Assembly (NCBI RefSeq): GCF_024637375.1 | Contig: NZ_JAGXFK010000002.1 | Coordinates: 1 to 50,813 of the forward strand | From: Sediminimonas sp. | GTDB taxonomy: Bacteria > Pseudomonadota > Alphaproteobacteria > Rhodobacterales > Rhodobacteraceae | Direction of reading: 5' to 3' | DNA: 50,813 bases | Shown here: piece after piece, positions 42,467 to 50,813 of the stretch | Position numbering within the stretch: position 1 is the stretch's first letter | Layout of the letters: every line of letters begins with the position of its first letter | The notes under the pieces: model-generated | What the model saw: the letters and a program-made list of their open reading frames with translations, nothing else | Databases searched by the model: none | Told to the model about the DNA's origin: nothing | Program-made: the position numbers and the translations under genes

Positions 42467-43531
42467 TCAATTTCCCGGGTGTATTTCCGGGTCCGGGCAG
42501 TGCCAGATCCATGCGCCGTCGGCGCGGCGGGTGCGGGTGACGAACCCGCCCCCGTGCAGGTGGTTGAGATGCGCCACCGCCTCGACCATGGCCAGCCCGT
42601 AGGTGCCGCTGTCGATGCTGCGCTTGAACAGCGGGGCAAAGCACTCCACCGCCGTGCGCGGGGTGGCAAGGTGACGCGCGAGGCGCCCAAGTGCGCCATG
42701 GTGATTGTCCTGCAACTGGCGCATCCGCAATGGCAGCCCGGTGAACGGCAGCTTGTGCCCGCCCAGCACCAGGTGATCGGGCCGCGCCAGCGCCTCCAGC
42801 CGCGCGCAGGCCTCCAGCCAGTCGGCCAGCGGATCGGCGTCGGGTTCGGTCGGGTGGACGCCGATATTGGGGCTGATCGACGGCAGCATCTGGTCGCCCG
42901 CGATGACAAGCGCGTCGTCGCGCGACCACAGCGTCAGGTGTTCGGGCGCGTGGCCGGCGCCAATATGCACGTCCCAGTCGCGCCCGGCGGCGCGGATCAC
43001 GTCGCCCTGCTGCACCCGGGTGTACCCGACCGGCAGCGGATGCGCGATGTCGGCGAAGTTGAAGGGCCGCTGCGACAGCCGCTCTTGCAGGATGTCGGGG
43101 GCCATCCCGGCGGCGCGCCAGAACGCCACCGCCTGCGGGCTGGGGGCATCCTCGGCGTCGAGGATCAGCATCCGCGCCATCAGCCACGCAGTGCGCGTGG
43201 TCCACAGCTCGGCGCCATGGTGATCCATGAACCAACCGGCCATGCCGACATGATCGGGGTGGTGGTGGGTCAGGATCACCCGGCCCACCGGCTTGCCGGC
43301 CAGCGGGCCGGCCAGCAGATCATTCCACAACTCGGTGCTGCGGCGCGATTTCACGCCGGTGTCAATCAGCGTCCAGTGGTCGCCCTCGTCGAGCGCGTAT
43401 ATGTTGACGTGATCCAGCGCGAAGGGCAGCGGCAGGCGCAGCCACAGCACCCCCGGCGCCACCTCGATCGCCTGCCCCGCCTCGGGCGGGTCGGGCCACG
43501 GGTACCGGATGCCGGTGAGCGCCCCATCCAT
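42467..43531 (-). CDS. Metallo-beta-lactamase-fold hydrolase
   Basis: 354 residues. The MBL metal motif THHHPDHVGMAGWF (HxHxDH), a second His in GAGHAPEHL, and Asp in VIAGDQMLPSIS define a binuclear metal hydrolase. A C-terminal extension of about 80 residues (HLNHLHGGGF) resembles glyoxalase II/LACTB2-like proteins. The start overlaps the upstream acyl-CoA dehydrogenase stop by one base (TGATG), implying coupled translation and perhaps hydrolysis of an acyl-CoA or lactone product (inference). Confidence 0.88.
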   Translation of the reverse strand: MDGALTGIRYPWPDPPEAGQAIEVAPGVLWLRLPLPFALDHVNIYALDEGDHWTLIDTGVKSRRSTELWNDLLAGPLAGKPVGRVILTHHHPDHVGMAGWFMDHHGAELWTTRTAWLMARMLILDAEDAPSPQAVAFWRAAGMAPDILQERLSQRPFNFADIAHPLPVGYTRVQQGDVIRAAGRDWDVHIGAGHAPEHLTLWSRDDALVIAGDQMLPSISPNIGVHPTEPDADPLADWLEACARLEALARPDHLVLGGHKLPFTGLPLRMRQLQDNHHGALGRLARHLATPRTAVECFAPLFKRSIDSGTYGLAMVEAVAHLNHLHGGGFVTRTRRADGAWIWHCPDPEIHPGN

Positions 43532-45228
43532 CAAACCGCCAACTCCCGCGTGACAAAGGCGTAGAGGTCGTCGGCCCCGGCGGTGGCATGGGCCAGCAGG
43601 CCGGAATGCTCGGGCAGCAGGCGGTTGATATAGAACCGCGCGAGCCGGGTGCGCGGGCCGTCGTCGACGCCTTCGGCCATCGCCGCGCGCAAGTGGTAAT
43701 GCGCGCCAAGCACCCGCGCGAAGCCTTGCAGGAAAGGCACCGACCCGGCAAAGCGGTCGGGCATGTTGTCCTGTGCCGTCAGCCATTCCACCGCTTCGCG
43801 CAGGGTTTCGCCCGCCTGCCAGACCGATTCGGCCATGTCGGGCAGCGCCGCGCGCGCGGTTTCGGCGAGCGATTCGATCTCGTCCACCAGGCGCGCAGCG
43901 GCCTCGCCGCCATCGGCCATCTTGCGACCGACCAGGTCCATTGCCTGGATGCCGTTGGTGCCCTCGTAGATGGCAGTGACGCGGGCGTCGCGCAAGAATT
44001 GCGCGGCGCCGGTTTCCTCGATGAACCCCATGCCGCCATGCACCTGAACGCCCATCCCGGCCACCGCGATGCCGGTGTCCGAGCCGAATGCCTTGGCGAT
44101 CGGGGTCAGCAGCGCGGCGCGGGCCTGCCAGTCGGCCTGGCCGGTGGCGCGCGCCATGTCCAGCGCCGCGGCGCAGTTCAGCACGATGGCGCGGGCCGCG
44201 AACGTATCGGCCTTCATGGTCAGCAGCATGCGCCGCACGTCGGCATGTTCGATGATCGGGCCCATCTGGTTGCGCTCGGCGGCGTAGGCCAACGCCTGTT
44301 GGGTCGCCCCCTCGGCGATGCCCACGCCTTGCGCGCCAACGGCAAGGCGGGCGTTGTTCATCATCGTGAACATCGCGGCCATGCCCTTGTTCTCGGCCCC
44401 CACCAGCCAGCCGGTGGCGCCGTCGAACTGCATCACCGCCGTGGGGCTGGCGTGAATGCCCAGCTTTTCCTCAAGGCTGACTACCGACAGCGCGTTGGCG
44501 GGCCCAAGGTTCCCTTCGTCGTCGGGGATGAACTTGGGCACCATGAACAGGCTGATCCCCTTGGTGCCGGGCGCCGCGTCGGGCAGACGCGCCAGCACCA
44601 GATGGCAGACATTGCCGCCGAAATCGTGATCGCCCCAGGTGATGTAGATCTTCTGCCCGGTGATCGCGTAGGTGCCGTCGTCATTGGGCACGGCGCGGGT
44701 TTTCAGCGCGCCAACGTCGCTGCCGGCCTGCGGCTCGGTCAGGTTCATGGTGCCGGTCCATTCACCGCTGATCAGCCGCGGCAGGTAAAGCGCCTTGATG
44801 GCGTCGCTGGCGTGGTGTTCCAGCGCCTCGATCTGGCCCTGGGTCAGCAGCGGGCACAGGCCCAGCGACAGGTCGCTCGCCGACATCATCTCGTTAAATG
44901 CCGTGGTCAACGAGATCGGCAAGCCCATGCCGCCGTAGTCGGGATCGGCCGAGATGGCGACCCAGCCGCCCTCGGTCAGCGCCTTGAATGCCTCCGGGTA
45001 GCCCGGCGGCGTTCGCACCACCCCGTTTTCCAGCACCGAGTGGGTCTCGTCGCCGACCCGGCGCAGGGGCGCGATGACCTCTTCGGTCAGGCGCCCGGCC
45101 TCGGTCAGGATGGCATCGGTGACGTCCGGGGTGGCCTCGGCAAAGCGGTCGGTCGCGGAAACGGCCACCATGTCCGAAACGTGGGCGAAGATGAACTTGT
45201 AGTCCTCGACGGGGGCGCGGTACGCCAT
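43531..45228 (-). CDS. Acyl-CoA dehydrogenase (long form, DmdC/AidB-like subfamily)
   Basis: 565 residues, longer than the 380-residue classic ACADs because of an N-terminal helix region and a C-terminal domain of about 130 residues. FAD/acyl motifs: SGEWTGTMNLTEPQAGSDVG, KIYITWGDHDF, and the C-terminal VHGGMGFIEETGAAQFLRDARV. The length and layout match the family that includes DmdC, the 3-methylmercaptopropionyl-CoA dehydrogenase of the DMSP demethylation path, but also many uncharacterised paralogues. No dmdB or dmdD lies nearby, so that role is not claimed. AGGAGGG before the ATG at 45228. Electrons would go to ETF and the ETF-QO encoded at 36818. Confidence 0.9.
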   Translation of the reverse strand: MAYRAPVEDYKFIFAHVSDMVAVSATDRFAEATPDVTDAILTEAGRLTEEVIAPLRRVGDETHSVLENGVVRTPPGYPEAFKALTEGGWVAISADPDYGGMGLPISLTTAFNEMMSASDLSLGLCPLLTQGQIEALEHHASDAIKALYLPRLISGEWTGTMNLTEPQAGSDVGALKTRAVPNDDGTYAITGQKIYITWGDHDFGGNVCHLVLARLPDAAPGTKGISLFMVPKFIPDDEGNLGPANALSVVSLEEKLGIHASPTAVMQFDGATGWLVGAENKGMAAMFTMMNNARLAVGAQGVGIAEGATQQALAYAAERNQMGPIIEHADVRRMLLTMKADTFAARAIVLNCAAALDMARATGQADWQARAALLTPIAKAFGSDTGIAVAGMGVQVHGGMGFIEETGAAQFLRDARVTAIYEGTNGIQAMDLVGRKMADGGEAAARLVDEIESLAETARAALPDMAESVWQAGETLREAVEWLTAQDNMPDRFAGSVPFLQGFARVLGAHYHLRAAMAEGVDDGPRTRLARFYINRLLPEHSGLLAHATAGADDLYAFVTRELAV

Positions 45229-45353
45229 GGCATCCCTCCTTCATGCGAAACGGCTTGGCATCGGACCCGGCCGCTTGTATGCACTGGCTCCTGCCGTGCA
45301 ACAGTATAAGCACGCGCAGCCCCATCAACCCGGAACGCGGCGTCACGACGAAA

Positions 45354-46322
45354 ATGCCCAGCACCGCCACCCGAACGCTTGCGCCCGACGCGAACGGAAT
45401 CGCGCAGGCCGCCGCCATTCTGGCACGGGGCGGGCTGGTCGCGCTACCGACGGAAACGGTTTACGGGCTGGGTGCCGACGCGCGCCAGGGCCGCGCCGTG
45501 GCGCGCATATTCGAGGCCAAGGGCCGCCCCCGGTTCAACCCGCTGATCGTGCATGTCGACAGCGCCGAAACGGCGCGGCGCTACGTCGCGTGGCCGGCGC
45601 AGGCCGAGGCGCTGGCGACGGCGTTCTGGCCCGGGCCGCTGACGCTGGTGCTGCCGCTGCGCGACGACGCGGGCCTGTCGCCGCTGGTGACGGCGGGGCT
45701 GGATACGCTGGCCATCCGGGTGCCCGCGCACCCGCTGGCGCGGCGCCTGCTGGCGGCGTTCGGCGGGCCGGTGGCGGCGCCCTCGGCCAACCCGTCGGGG
45801 CGCATCAGCCCGACGACGGCTGCGCATGTGCTGGCCGGTCTGTCGGGGCGGATCGAGGCGGTGCTCGACGGCGGGCCCTGCCCGGTAGGCGTGGAAAGCA
45901 CCATCGTGGGGCTTTCGGGTACGCCGGTTCTGTTGCGCCCCGGCGGCCTGCCGGCCGAGGCGATCGAGGCGGCGCTTGGCACGCCACTGGCCGCGCCGGG
46001 GGGTGATGAAACCGCGCCGGACGAAGCCGCGCCCACGGCGCCCGGGCAACTGGCATCGCACTACGCACCGGCGGCAACGCTGCGGCTGGAGGCGCATGCC
46101 CCGCGCGCAGGCGAGGTCTACCTCGGCTTCGGGTCCGGCGCTTGTGATCTGAACCTGTCGGACACCGGCGATCTGACCGAGGCGGCGGCAAACCTGTTCG
46201 GCCACCTGCACCAACTGGACGCGGGCGGCGCCCGCGCCATTGCCGTCGCCCCCATCCCCCACCACGGGCTGGGCCGTGCGATCAACGACCGCCTGGCCCG
46301 CGCCGCAGCACCGCGCGGCTAA
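45354..46322 (+). CDS. Threonylcarbamoyl-AMP synthase (Sua5 type)
   Basis: 322 residues. The YrdC/Sua5 N-terminal domain (GGLVALPTETVYGLGADA, KGRPRFNPLIVHV, VAAPSANPSGRISPTTAAHV, GVESTIVGLSG) is followed by the Sua5-specific C-terminal domain (APGQLASHYAP). It makes L-threonylcarbamoyl-AMP for t6A37 of ANN-decoding tRNAs. The ATG at 45354 starts MPSTATRTLAPD; earlier in-frame codons lack homology. It converges with the YqgE gene, eight bases apart. Confidence 0.94.
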   Translation: MPSTATRTLAPDANGIAQAAAILARGGLVALPTETVYGLGADARQGRAVARIFEAKGRPRFNPLIVHVDSAETARRYVAWPAQAEALATAFWPGPLTLVLPLRDDAGLSPLVTAGLDTLAIRVPAHPLARRLLAAFGGPVAAPSANPSGRISPTTAAHVLAGLSGRIEAVLDGGPCPVGVESTIVGLSGTPVLLRPGGLPAEAIEAALGTPLAAPGGDETAPDEAAPTAPGQLASHYAPAATLRLEAHAPRAGEVYLGFGSGACDLNLSDTGDLTEAAANLFGHLHQLDAGGARAIAVAPIPHHGLGRAINDRLARAAAPRG

Positions 46323-46330
46323 GCCGCGGC

Positions 46331-46909
46331 TCAGGCGCGCCCGGCCGACGACGACAGCGTCATCGCGTCGATGCCCAGCGAGGCCAGCGCCGCTTCCCAC
46401 TTGCGCGCGTCGGGCGTGGCGAACACCAGTTCCTGCGTGGCCTCGCAGGTCAGCCAGCCGTTCTGCGCCACCTCATCCTCCAACTGCCCGCCGCCCCAGC
46501 CGGCATAGCCCAGCATCACCAGCGCGCGTTCCGGGCCCTGCCCATGCGCCATTGCTTCCAGCACATCCTGCGTGGCGGTCATGCCGAAACCGCCGGGAAT
46601 ATCCAGCGTGTTCAGCGGCGAACTGTAATCGGTGCCGTGCAGCACGAAACCGCGCGCGTGTTCCACCGGCCCGCCGATATGAACGGGCTGATCGCAAGCG
46701 TCGTCGGTGCGAGCGATGGAAAGCTGATCGAACAGGTCGAACAGGCGCACGTCGGCGGTCGGCTTGTTGACGATTAGCCCCATGGCGCCATCGTCGGAAT
46801 GGGCACAGATCAGGATCAGCGAGGCCTGAAACCGCATGTCCCCCATCCCCGGCATGGCGATCAGAAGCTTCCCCGTCAGGTCAAACGATTCACTGGTACT
46901 GGATGGCAT
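46331..46909 (-). CDS. YqgE/AlgH family protein
   Basis: 192 residues. The characteristic [22 protein letters not shown] start, [17 protein letters not shown], and [15 protein letters not shown]. The family is widespread in proteobacteria and its biochemical role is unclear (an early link to alginate regulation in Pseudomonas). Start at 46909 (MPSSTSES) gives the usual length; a start at 46948 would add 13 residues. Confidence 0.9.
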   Translation of the reverse strand: MPSSTSESFDLTGKLLIAMPGMGDMRFQASLILICAHSDDGAMGLIVNKPTADVRLFDLFDQLSIARTDDACDQPVHIGGPVEHARGFVLHGTDYSSPLNTLDIPGGFGMTATQDVLEAMAHGQGPERALVMLGYAGWGGGQLEDEVAQNGWLTCEATQELVFATPDARKWEAALASLGIDAMTLSSSAGRA

Positions 46910-47067
46910 GGCTCGGACTCGGCTCGGGAACAACGTGGCAAACATGGAACGAAGGCCACGACAGTTCAAGCAAAGCCTGCGCAAGAAAGCGCTGGCCGGC
47001 GCGTCGCCGCGCATCGCTCGCATGAATGTGAGTTGGCTTTTTCGGCGCGATATCGCATGTCCGGGGG

Positions 47068-47889
47068 ATGACCGGATACCGCCTCGCCCCCCTGTTTCGA
47101 CTGTTTTCGGTGCTGTCCCTCGTCCTTGCGCTGCCCGCGGTGGCGGCAGCGCAGGAGAGCATGGCGCGCCTCAGTGTCCTGCCCGGCTGGCGGGCCGGGC
47201 CGGGGGTGCACGTCGCGGCGCTGCGGATCTCGCTGGCGCCGGGGTGGAAGACCTACTGGCGCGCGCCGGGCGATGCCGGCATTCCGCCCGAGCTTGACCT
47301 GCGGGGCGCGCGTAACCTGACGGGCGCGCAGCCGTTGTGGCCAACCCCGATTGTGTTTCGTCAGGGCGGCATGCGCTCGGTCGGCTACAAGGGCGAGCTG
47401 GTGCTGCCGTTGCGCGTGGCGGCCAAGGCCCCCGGCAAAGACATCCGCCTGACCGGGCGCTTTGCCATTGGCGTGTGCCAGGATGTCTGCGTGCCGGTGA
47501 CGCTGGACTTCGACAAGGTGCTGCCGGCGGCCAAGGCGCGCCCCGATCCGCGCATCCAGCAAGCGCTGGCCGACATGCCGCTGACCGCCGCCGAGGCCGG
47601 GGTGGGAAAGGTATCGTGCCGCGTCCGGCCGGGCCACGACGGCATGGAGGTAACCGCAACGATCGAGATGTCGCAGGCCGGCGGCGCGGAAATCGTGTTG
47701 CTGGAAACCGACGACCCCGAAATCTGGGTCGCCGAAGGCGAAAGCACGCGCCAGGGCGACACCCTGCGACTGCATACGCGGATGGCGCATGTGCTGGGCG
47801 ACGCCTTCGCCATCAACCGCGCCGGGCTGCGCCTGACAGTGCTGGGCCGCGATCGCGCGGTCGATATCAAGGGCTGTCCGGCGCCCTGA
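47068..47889 (+). CDS. Stand-alone DsbD N-terminal-domain-like periplasmic protein
   Basis: 273 residues. Signal peptide ([19 protein letters not shown]), then a domain with the DsbD-alpha pattern: [21 protein letters not shown]-like early strand and [10 protein letters not shown] with two cysteines four residues apart. In DsbD these cysteines take electrons from the membrane domain and reduce DsbC, CcmG and others. Here the membrane and C-terminal thioredoxin domains are absent, so a separate partner (CcdA-like) would be needed. Convergent with moaB, 13 bases apart. Confidence 0.82.
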   Translation: MTGYRLAPLFRLFSVLSLVLALPAVAAAQESMARLSVLPGWRAGPGVHVAALRISLAPGWKTYWRAPGDAGIPPELDLRGARNLTGAQPLWPTPIVFRQGGMRSVGYKGELVLPLRVAAKAPGKDIRLTGRFAIGVCQDVCVPVTLDFDKVLPAAKARPDPRIQQALADMPLTAAEAGVGKVSCRVRPGHDGMEVTATIEMSQAGGAEIVLLETDDPEIWVAEGESTRQGDTLRLHTRMAHVLGDAFAINRAGLRLTVLGRDRAVDIKGCPAP

Positions 47890-47902
47890 GACCCCCGCGA
47901 GG

Positions 47903-48445
47903 TTACTTGCGCTGCTTGTGTTCTTCGAGCCGGGGCATGATCTCGACGAAATTGCAGGGTTCGTGGCGGTAATCCAGTTGCGGCGCGAGGATCTCGTCCC
48001 AGGCATCCTTGCAGGCACCGGGGCTGCCCGGCAGCGCAAACAGGTATGTGCCCTGTGCCACCCCGGCGGTGGCGCGGCTTTGCACCGCGCTGGTGCCGAT
48101 CTTGTTCATGCTGATGATGGCAAACAGGGTGCCGAAGGCGTCGATTTCCTTTTCGTAGACATCGCGGTGCGCCTCGACGGTTACATCGCGTCCGGTCAGT
48201 CCGGTGCCGCCGGTCGAGATCACCGCGTCGATGGCCGGATCGGCGCACCATGCGCGCAGTTGCGTGGCGATCTGGTCGCGCTCGTCGCGCAGGATGCGGC
48301 GACAGGCCAGGTGGTGGCCGGCCGCCTCGATCCGGGCGGCAAGGGTGTCGCCCGAGCGGTCCTGCGCAGCATCGCGGCTGTCGGAGACCGTGAGCACGGC
48401 GATCCGCACGGGTATGAAATCCTTGGTCATGTCATTTTCGGTCAT
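47903..48445 (-). CDS. moaB: Molybdenum cofactor biosynthesis protein MoaB-type
   Basis: 180 residues. The MoCF/MogA fold: IAVLTVSDSRD, VISTGGTGLTGRDVT (substrate/phosphate loop), and FALPGSPGACKDAWDEI. MoaB-type proteins adenylylate molybdopterin or support it; specificity between MoaB and MogA is inferred from length. Last gene of a udg-lysE-moaB run; six bases separate it from the exporter stop. An internal ATG five codons in is possible. Confidence 0.9.
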   Translation of the reverse strand: MTENDMTKDFIPVRIAVLTVSDSRDAAQDRSGDTLAARIEAAGHHLACRRILRDERDQIATQLRAWCADPAIDAVISTGGTGLTGRDVTVEAHRDVYEKEIDAFGTLFAIISMNKIGTSAVQSRATAGVAQGTYLFALPGSPGACKDAWDEILAPQLDYRHEPCNFVEIMPRLEEHKQRK

Positions 48446-48451
48446 CCGTTT

Positions 48452-49069
48452 TCACCCCTTTTGAAAAACTGCCAGCCGCACCGCCAGCGCCGCGAAGATT
48501 CCCGCGCTCAGCCACCCCGCGCCGCGCGCGAAGGCGGCGCTGCCGGCCATGCGGCGACCCAGCCCCCCGGCCGAAAGACCAACGCCCGCGTTGACCGCGA
48601 AACCGCCCAGGGCAAGCACCGCGCCCAGCCCGGCGAACTGCGCCATCACCGGGCGCGCCGGGTCGACGAATTGCGGCACGAAGGCCAGCACGAAGAGAAT
48701 CACCTTGGGGTTGGCCAGGTTCACCGCCAGACCCTGCCGGAACGCGGCGCGCGCCGACAGGGCGTCGCCACCACCGGTGACCAGACCGGCGCGCAAGGCG
48801 CCGAACGCCAGCCACAGCAAGTAGGCCACCCCGGCCCATCGGATCGCCTCCAGCGCGCCGGGCAGCGCGGCGATCAGCGCTCTCAGCCCCAACCCCGCCG
48901 CCAGCGCATGCACGAACACGCCGGCGGATATCCCGGCGCTGGCGGCCAGCGCCGGGCGGGCGCCGGCGCGCATCCCCTGGCCCAGGCAGAACATCATGTC
49001 TGCCCCCGGCGTCAGGTTGAGCGCCAGCGCGGCCGGCACGAATGCCAGAAGGGTGGCCGGCTCGATCAT
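48452..49069 (-). CDS. LysE/RhtB-family amino acid exporter
   Basis: 205 residues with six membrane spans. Family marks: ALNLTPGADMMFCLGQGMRAG at the start (NxTPGPD type), WAGVAYLLWLAFGALR, FRQGLAVNLANPKVILFVLAFVPQF. Substrate among amino acids or homoserine lactone-like compounds not assignable. ATGA overlap with the upstream udg stop. Confidence 0.9.
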   Translation of the reverse strand: MIEPATLLAFVPAALALNLTPGADMMFCLGQGMRAGARPALAASAGISAGVFVHALAAGLGLRALIAALPGALEAIRWAGVAYLLWLAFGALRAGLVTGGGDALSARAAFRQGLAVNLANPKVILFVLAFVPQFVDPARPVMAQFAGLGAVLALGGFAVNAGVGLSAGGLGRRMAGSAAFARGAGWLSAGIFAALAVRLAVFQKG

Positions 49070-49881
49070 GCGCCCGCGCCTTCCCTCAACCTGGCCTGCA
49101 AATCCAGAAGATCGGCCCATGCCGCGCGCTTGGCGTGCGGCTTGCGCAACAGGTAAGCGGGGTGGAACATCGGCAGCGCCGGCAGGCCGTAGGCCTGCGT
49201 CCACTGCCCGCGCAGCCGCGTGATACCGCGCCGGCCCAACCCCGCCTGGCAACTGATATTGCCCATCAAAACCACCACCTCGGGTGCGACCAGCGCGACG
49301 TGCCGGCGCATGAACGGCACCATCATGGCGATTTCCTGTGGCGTCGGGTCGCGGTTCTGCGGCGGGCGCCAGGGCAGGATGTTGGTGAGGTAGACCGCCG
49401 CTTCGGGCGTCTCGGCCTTGCGCGACAGCCTGATCGCGTCAAGCATCCGGTCCAGCAATTGCCCGGCACGACCGACGAAGGGCAGACCGGCGCGATCTTC
49501 GTCGCGGCCGGGCGCCTCGCCGATGATCATCACGCGGGCGGCCGGGTTACCATCGGCGAACACGAGGTTGCGGGCACCGCGGCGCAGGTCGCAATGGGGG
49601 AAATCCGCCAGCGCCGCGCTCAGCGCCGCGAGGTCGGGCGCCGCCTCGGCGCGCTGGCGGGCCTCCTCGACCGGGTCCGCCGGGGCCACGACCTGCGGCG
49701 CGACGGGGGCCTGTGGCGCGGTCGCAGTAGCGGCAGAGGCGGCCGTGTGCGGCGCCGGGGCGGTCGCGGCCCCAAGCGCATAGCGGTTCACCGGCGCGTC
49801 GCCGATCGCCTCGGTCGCGCCAAGTTCGAGCTGCCATTCCAGCAGCGCCCGCGCGGTTTGATGTTCGAGCCCCGAATCCAT
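49066..49881 (-). CDS. Uracil-DNA glycosylase, family-4-like but without most Fe-S cysteines
   Basis: 271 residues. The UDG fold motifs are intact: GEAPGRDEDRAGLPFVG (family 4 motif A) and HPAYLLR (motif B). An alanine/proline-rich linker (about 40-68) precedes the catalytic domain. Family 4 enzymes hold a [4Fe-4S] cluster through four cysteines; here only two cysteines exist in the whole protein (HCDLRRGARN and GNISCQAG). The usual NVVKCRPP-type cysteine is Trp (LPWRPPQNRDP), and the CxPFL position is hydrophobic. It should still excise uracil if the fold is kept (inference). First gene of a minus-strand run with lysE and moaB. Confidence 0.85.
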   Translation of the reverse strand: MDSGLEHQTARALLEWQLELGATEAIGDAPVNRYALGAATAPAPHTAASAATATAPQAPVAPQVVAPADPVEEARQRAEAAPDLAALSAALADFPHCDLRRGARNLVFADGNPAARVMIIGEAPGRDEDRAGLPFVGRAGQLLDRMLDAIRLSRKAETPEAAVYLTNILPWRPPQNRDPTPQEIAMMVPFMRRHVALVAPEVVVLMGNISCQAGLGRRGITRLRGQWTQAYGLPALPMFHPAYLLRKPHAKRAAWADLLDLQARLREGAGA

Positions 49882-49969
49882 GCCCGCAGGCTACTGCGTC
49901 TGCCGCCGCCATGGAACACGGTTTGCCATCGCGGTCGCGCGCCTAGCAGCGGCAAACCCGCGGCGACGC

Positions 49970-49998
49970 TTGCCCCGATGGCCGTTGGTTCCTATAAC
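49970..49998 (+). promoter_or_regulatory. Candidate sigma70 promoter of pyrB
   Basis: TTGCCC (49970-49975), exactly 17 bases, then TATAAC (49993-49998). It lies 27 bases before the pyrB start, between divergent genes. Confidence 0.55.
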
Positions 49999-50024
49999 CG
50001 CGCCAGAGCGAGCGGGAGCAGGCC

Positions 50025-50813
50025 ATGTCATTTCCACACCGTCACCTGCTGGGGATCGAACCGCTGGGACCGGCGGCGATTACCGAGATCATCGACCTGG
50101 CCGATACCTATGTCGATTTCAACCGCCGCGACATCAAGCACGGCGACGCGCTGGCCGGTCTGACCCAGATCAACATGTTCTTCGAGAACTCGACCCGCAC
50201 CCAGGCCAGTTTCGAACTGGCGGGCAAGCGCCTTGGCGCCGACGTGATGAACATGGCGATGCAGGCCAGTTCCATCAAGAAAGGCGAGACGCTGATCGAC
50301 ACCGCGATGACGCTCAACGCCATGCATCCCGACCTGCTGGTTGTGCGCCATCCGCAATCGGGCGCGGTGGACCTGCTGGCGCAGAAGGTCAACTGCGCGG
50401 TCCTCAATGCCGGCGACGGGCGCCACGAACACCCCACCCAGGCGCTGCTGGACGCGCTGACGATCCGGCGCGCCAAGGGCCGGCTGCACCGACTCAACAT
50501 CGCCATCTGCGGCGATATCGCGCACAGCCGGGTGGCGCGGTCGAACATGATCCTGCTGGGGCTGATGGAAAACCGCGTGCGTCTGGTCGGCCCGCCCACG
50601 CTGATGCCCTCGGGCGTCGGCCACATGGTCGCCGAGATGACCGACGACATGGCCGAGGGGCTGAAGGATGCCGACGTGGTGATGATGCTGCGCCTGCAAC
50701 GCGAGCGAATGGACGGCGGTTTCATCCCCTCGGAGCGCGAATACTATCACCGCTTCGGGTTGGACACCGAGAAACTGGCTTATGCCGCCGACGACGCCAT
50801 CGTGATGCACCCC
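50025..50813 (+). CDS. pyrB: Aspartate carbamoyltransferase catalytic subunit (3' end outside window)
   Basis: 263 residues are visible with no stop; the window cuts the gene. It joins carbamoyl phosphate and aspartate, the committed step of pyrimidine synthesis. Carbamoyl-phosphate motif [12 protein letters not shown], the catalytic HP of [11 protein letters not shown] and [10 protein letters not shown], and the aspartate-loop region MLRLQRERM are present. The start follows GGGAGCAGG. The pyrC usually found next would lie beyond the window. Confidence 0.95.
   Translation, partial: MSFPHRHLLGIEPLGPAAITEIIDLADTYVDFNRRDIKHGDALAGLTQINMFFENSTRTQASFELAGKRLGADVMNMAMQASSIKKGETLIDTAMTLNAMHPDLLVVRHPQSGAVDLLAQKVNCAVLNAGDGRHEHPTQALLDALTIRRAKGRLHRLNIAICGDIAHSRVARSNMILLGLMENRVRLVGPPTLMPSGVGHMVAEMTDDMAEGLKDADVVMMLRLQRERMDGGFIPSEREYYHRFGLDTEKLAYAADDAIVMHP

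Noticed and set aside
1-50813. CRISPR arrays, rRNA genes, prophage modules or a replication origin
   Set aside because: No regularly spaced repeats, rRNA sequence, phage structural genes or DnaA-box clusters were seen anywhere in the window.

Overview
The window reads as a chromosomal segment of a GC-rich alphaproteobacterium, most likely a Rhodobacteraceae (Roseobacter-group) member. The evidence is gene content and style: split polyhydroxybutyrate genes (phaC, phaA, phaB), a 44-residue aa3-type oxidase subunit IV, an ETF-ubiquinone oxidoreductase followed by a TPR protein and ispE, a 41-residue L36, and an eight-gene HAAT-type ABC operon with acyl-CoA ligases. Nothing in the sequence identifies a species.

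Layout. 1-7.4 kb: a DUF302 secreted protein, the scar of a fasciclin-domain gene, clpB, a small unknown ORF, pyrF, dinB and an N-formylglutamate amidohydrolase. 7.4-9.7 kb: tRNA-Val(GAC), rpmJ and phaC. 9.7-18.4 kb: one long minus-strand operon (acyl-CoA ligase, livG-, livH-, small membrane protein, livM-, binding protein, livF-like, paaK-like ligase) that joins import of an organic acid or amino-acid-like substrate to CoA activation. Divergent from it at 18.6-21.2 kb is a hybrid histidine kinase/response regulator pair, with a 13-bp palindrome in the shared intergenic space. 21.3-26.1 kb: UMF1 transporter, MepA endopeptidase, queuosine-precursor transporter, a short autonomous transcript with an extreme Shine-Dalgarno sequence, arfB and an EAL protein. 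26.2-30.7 kb: phaA and phaB, usually neighbours, are separated here by a 2.46-kb AT-richer insertion bounded by 40-bp inverted repeats (37/40 identical) that carries a zinc-ribbon transposase-like gene and a membrane-anchored passenger gene. 30.8-39.2 kb: VOC dioxygenase-like protein, DUF465 and DUF2007 proteins, tRNA methyltransferase, polyprenyl synthase, ispE, TPR protein, ETF-QO and greA. 39.2-50.8 kb: membrane protein of unknown role, azlCD, lipoprotein, oxidase subunit IV, MBL hydrolase coupled to an acyl-CoA dehydrogenase, Sua5, YqgE, an orphan DsbD N-domain protein, MoaB, LysE-type exporter, an uracil-DNA glycosylase lacking most Fe-S cysteines, and the 5' part of pyrB (cut by the window end).

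How the genes fit together. PHB synthesis is represented by phaA (thiolase), phaB (reductase) and phaC (synthase). Acyl-CoA metabolism is represented by the two ligases, the acyl-CoA dehydrogenase and ETF-QO, which passes electrons from ETF to quinone. The most unusual parts are the inverted-repeat element inside phaAB, the short super-Shine-Dalgarno transcript before arfB, and the fasciclin gene scar. Starts and ends were read from the sequence. Functions rest on recognised family motifs; no database search was possible.
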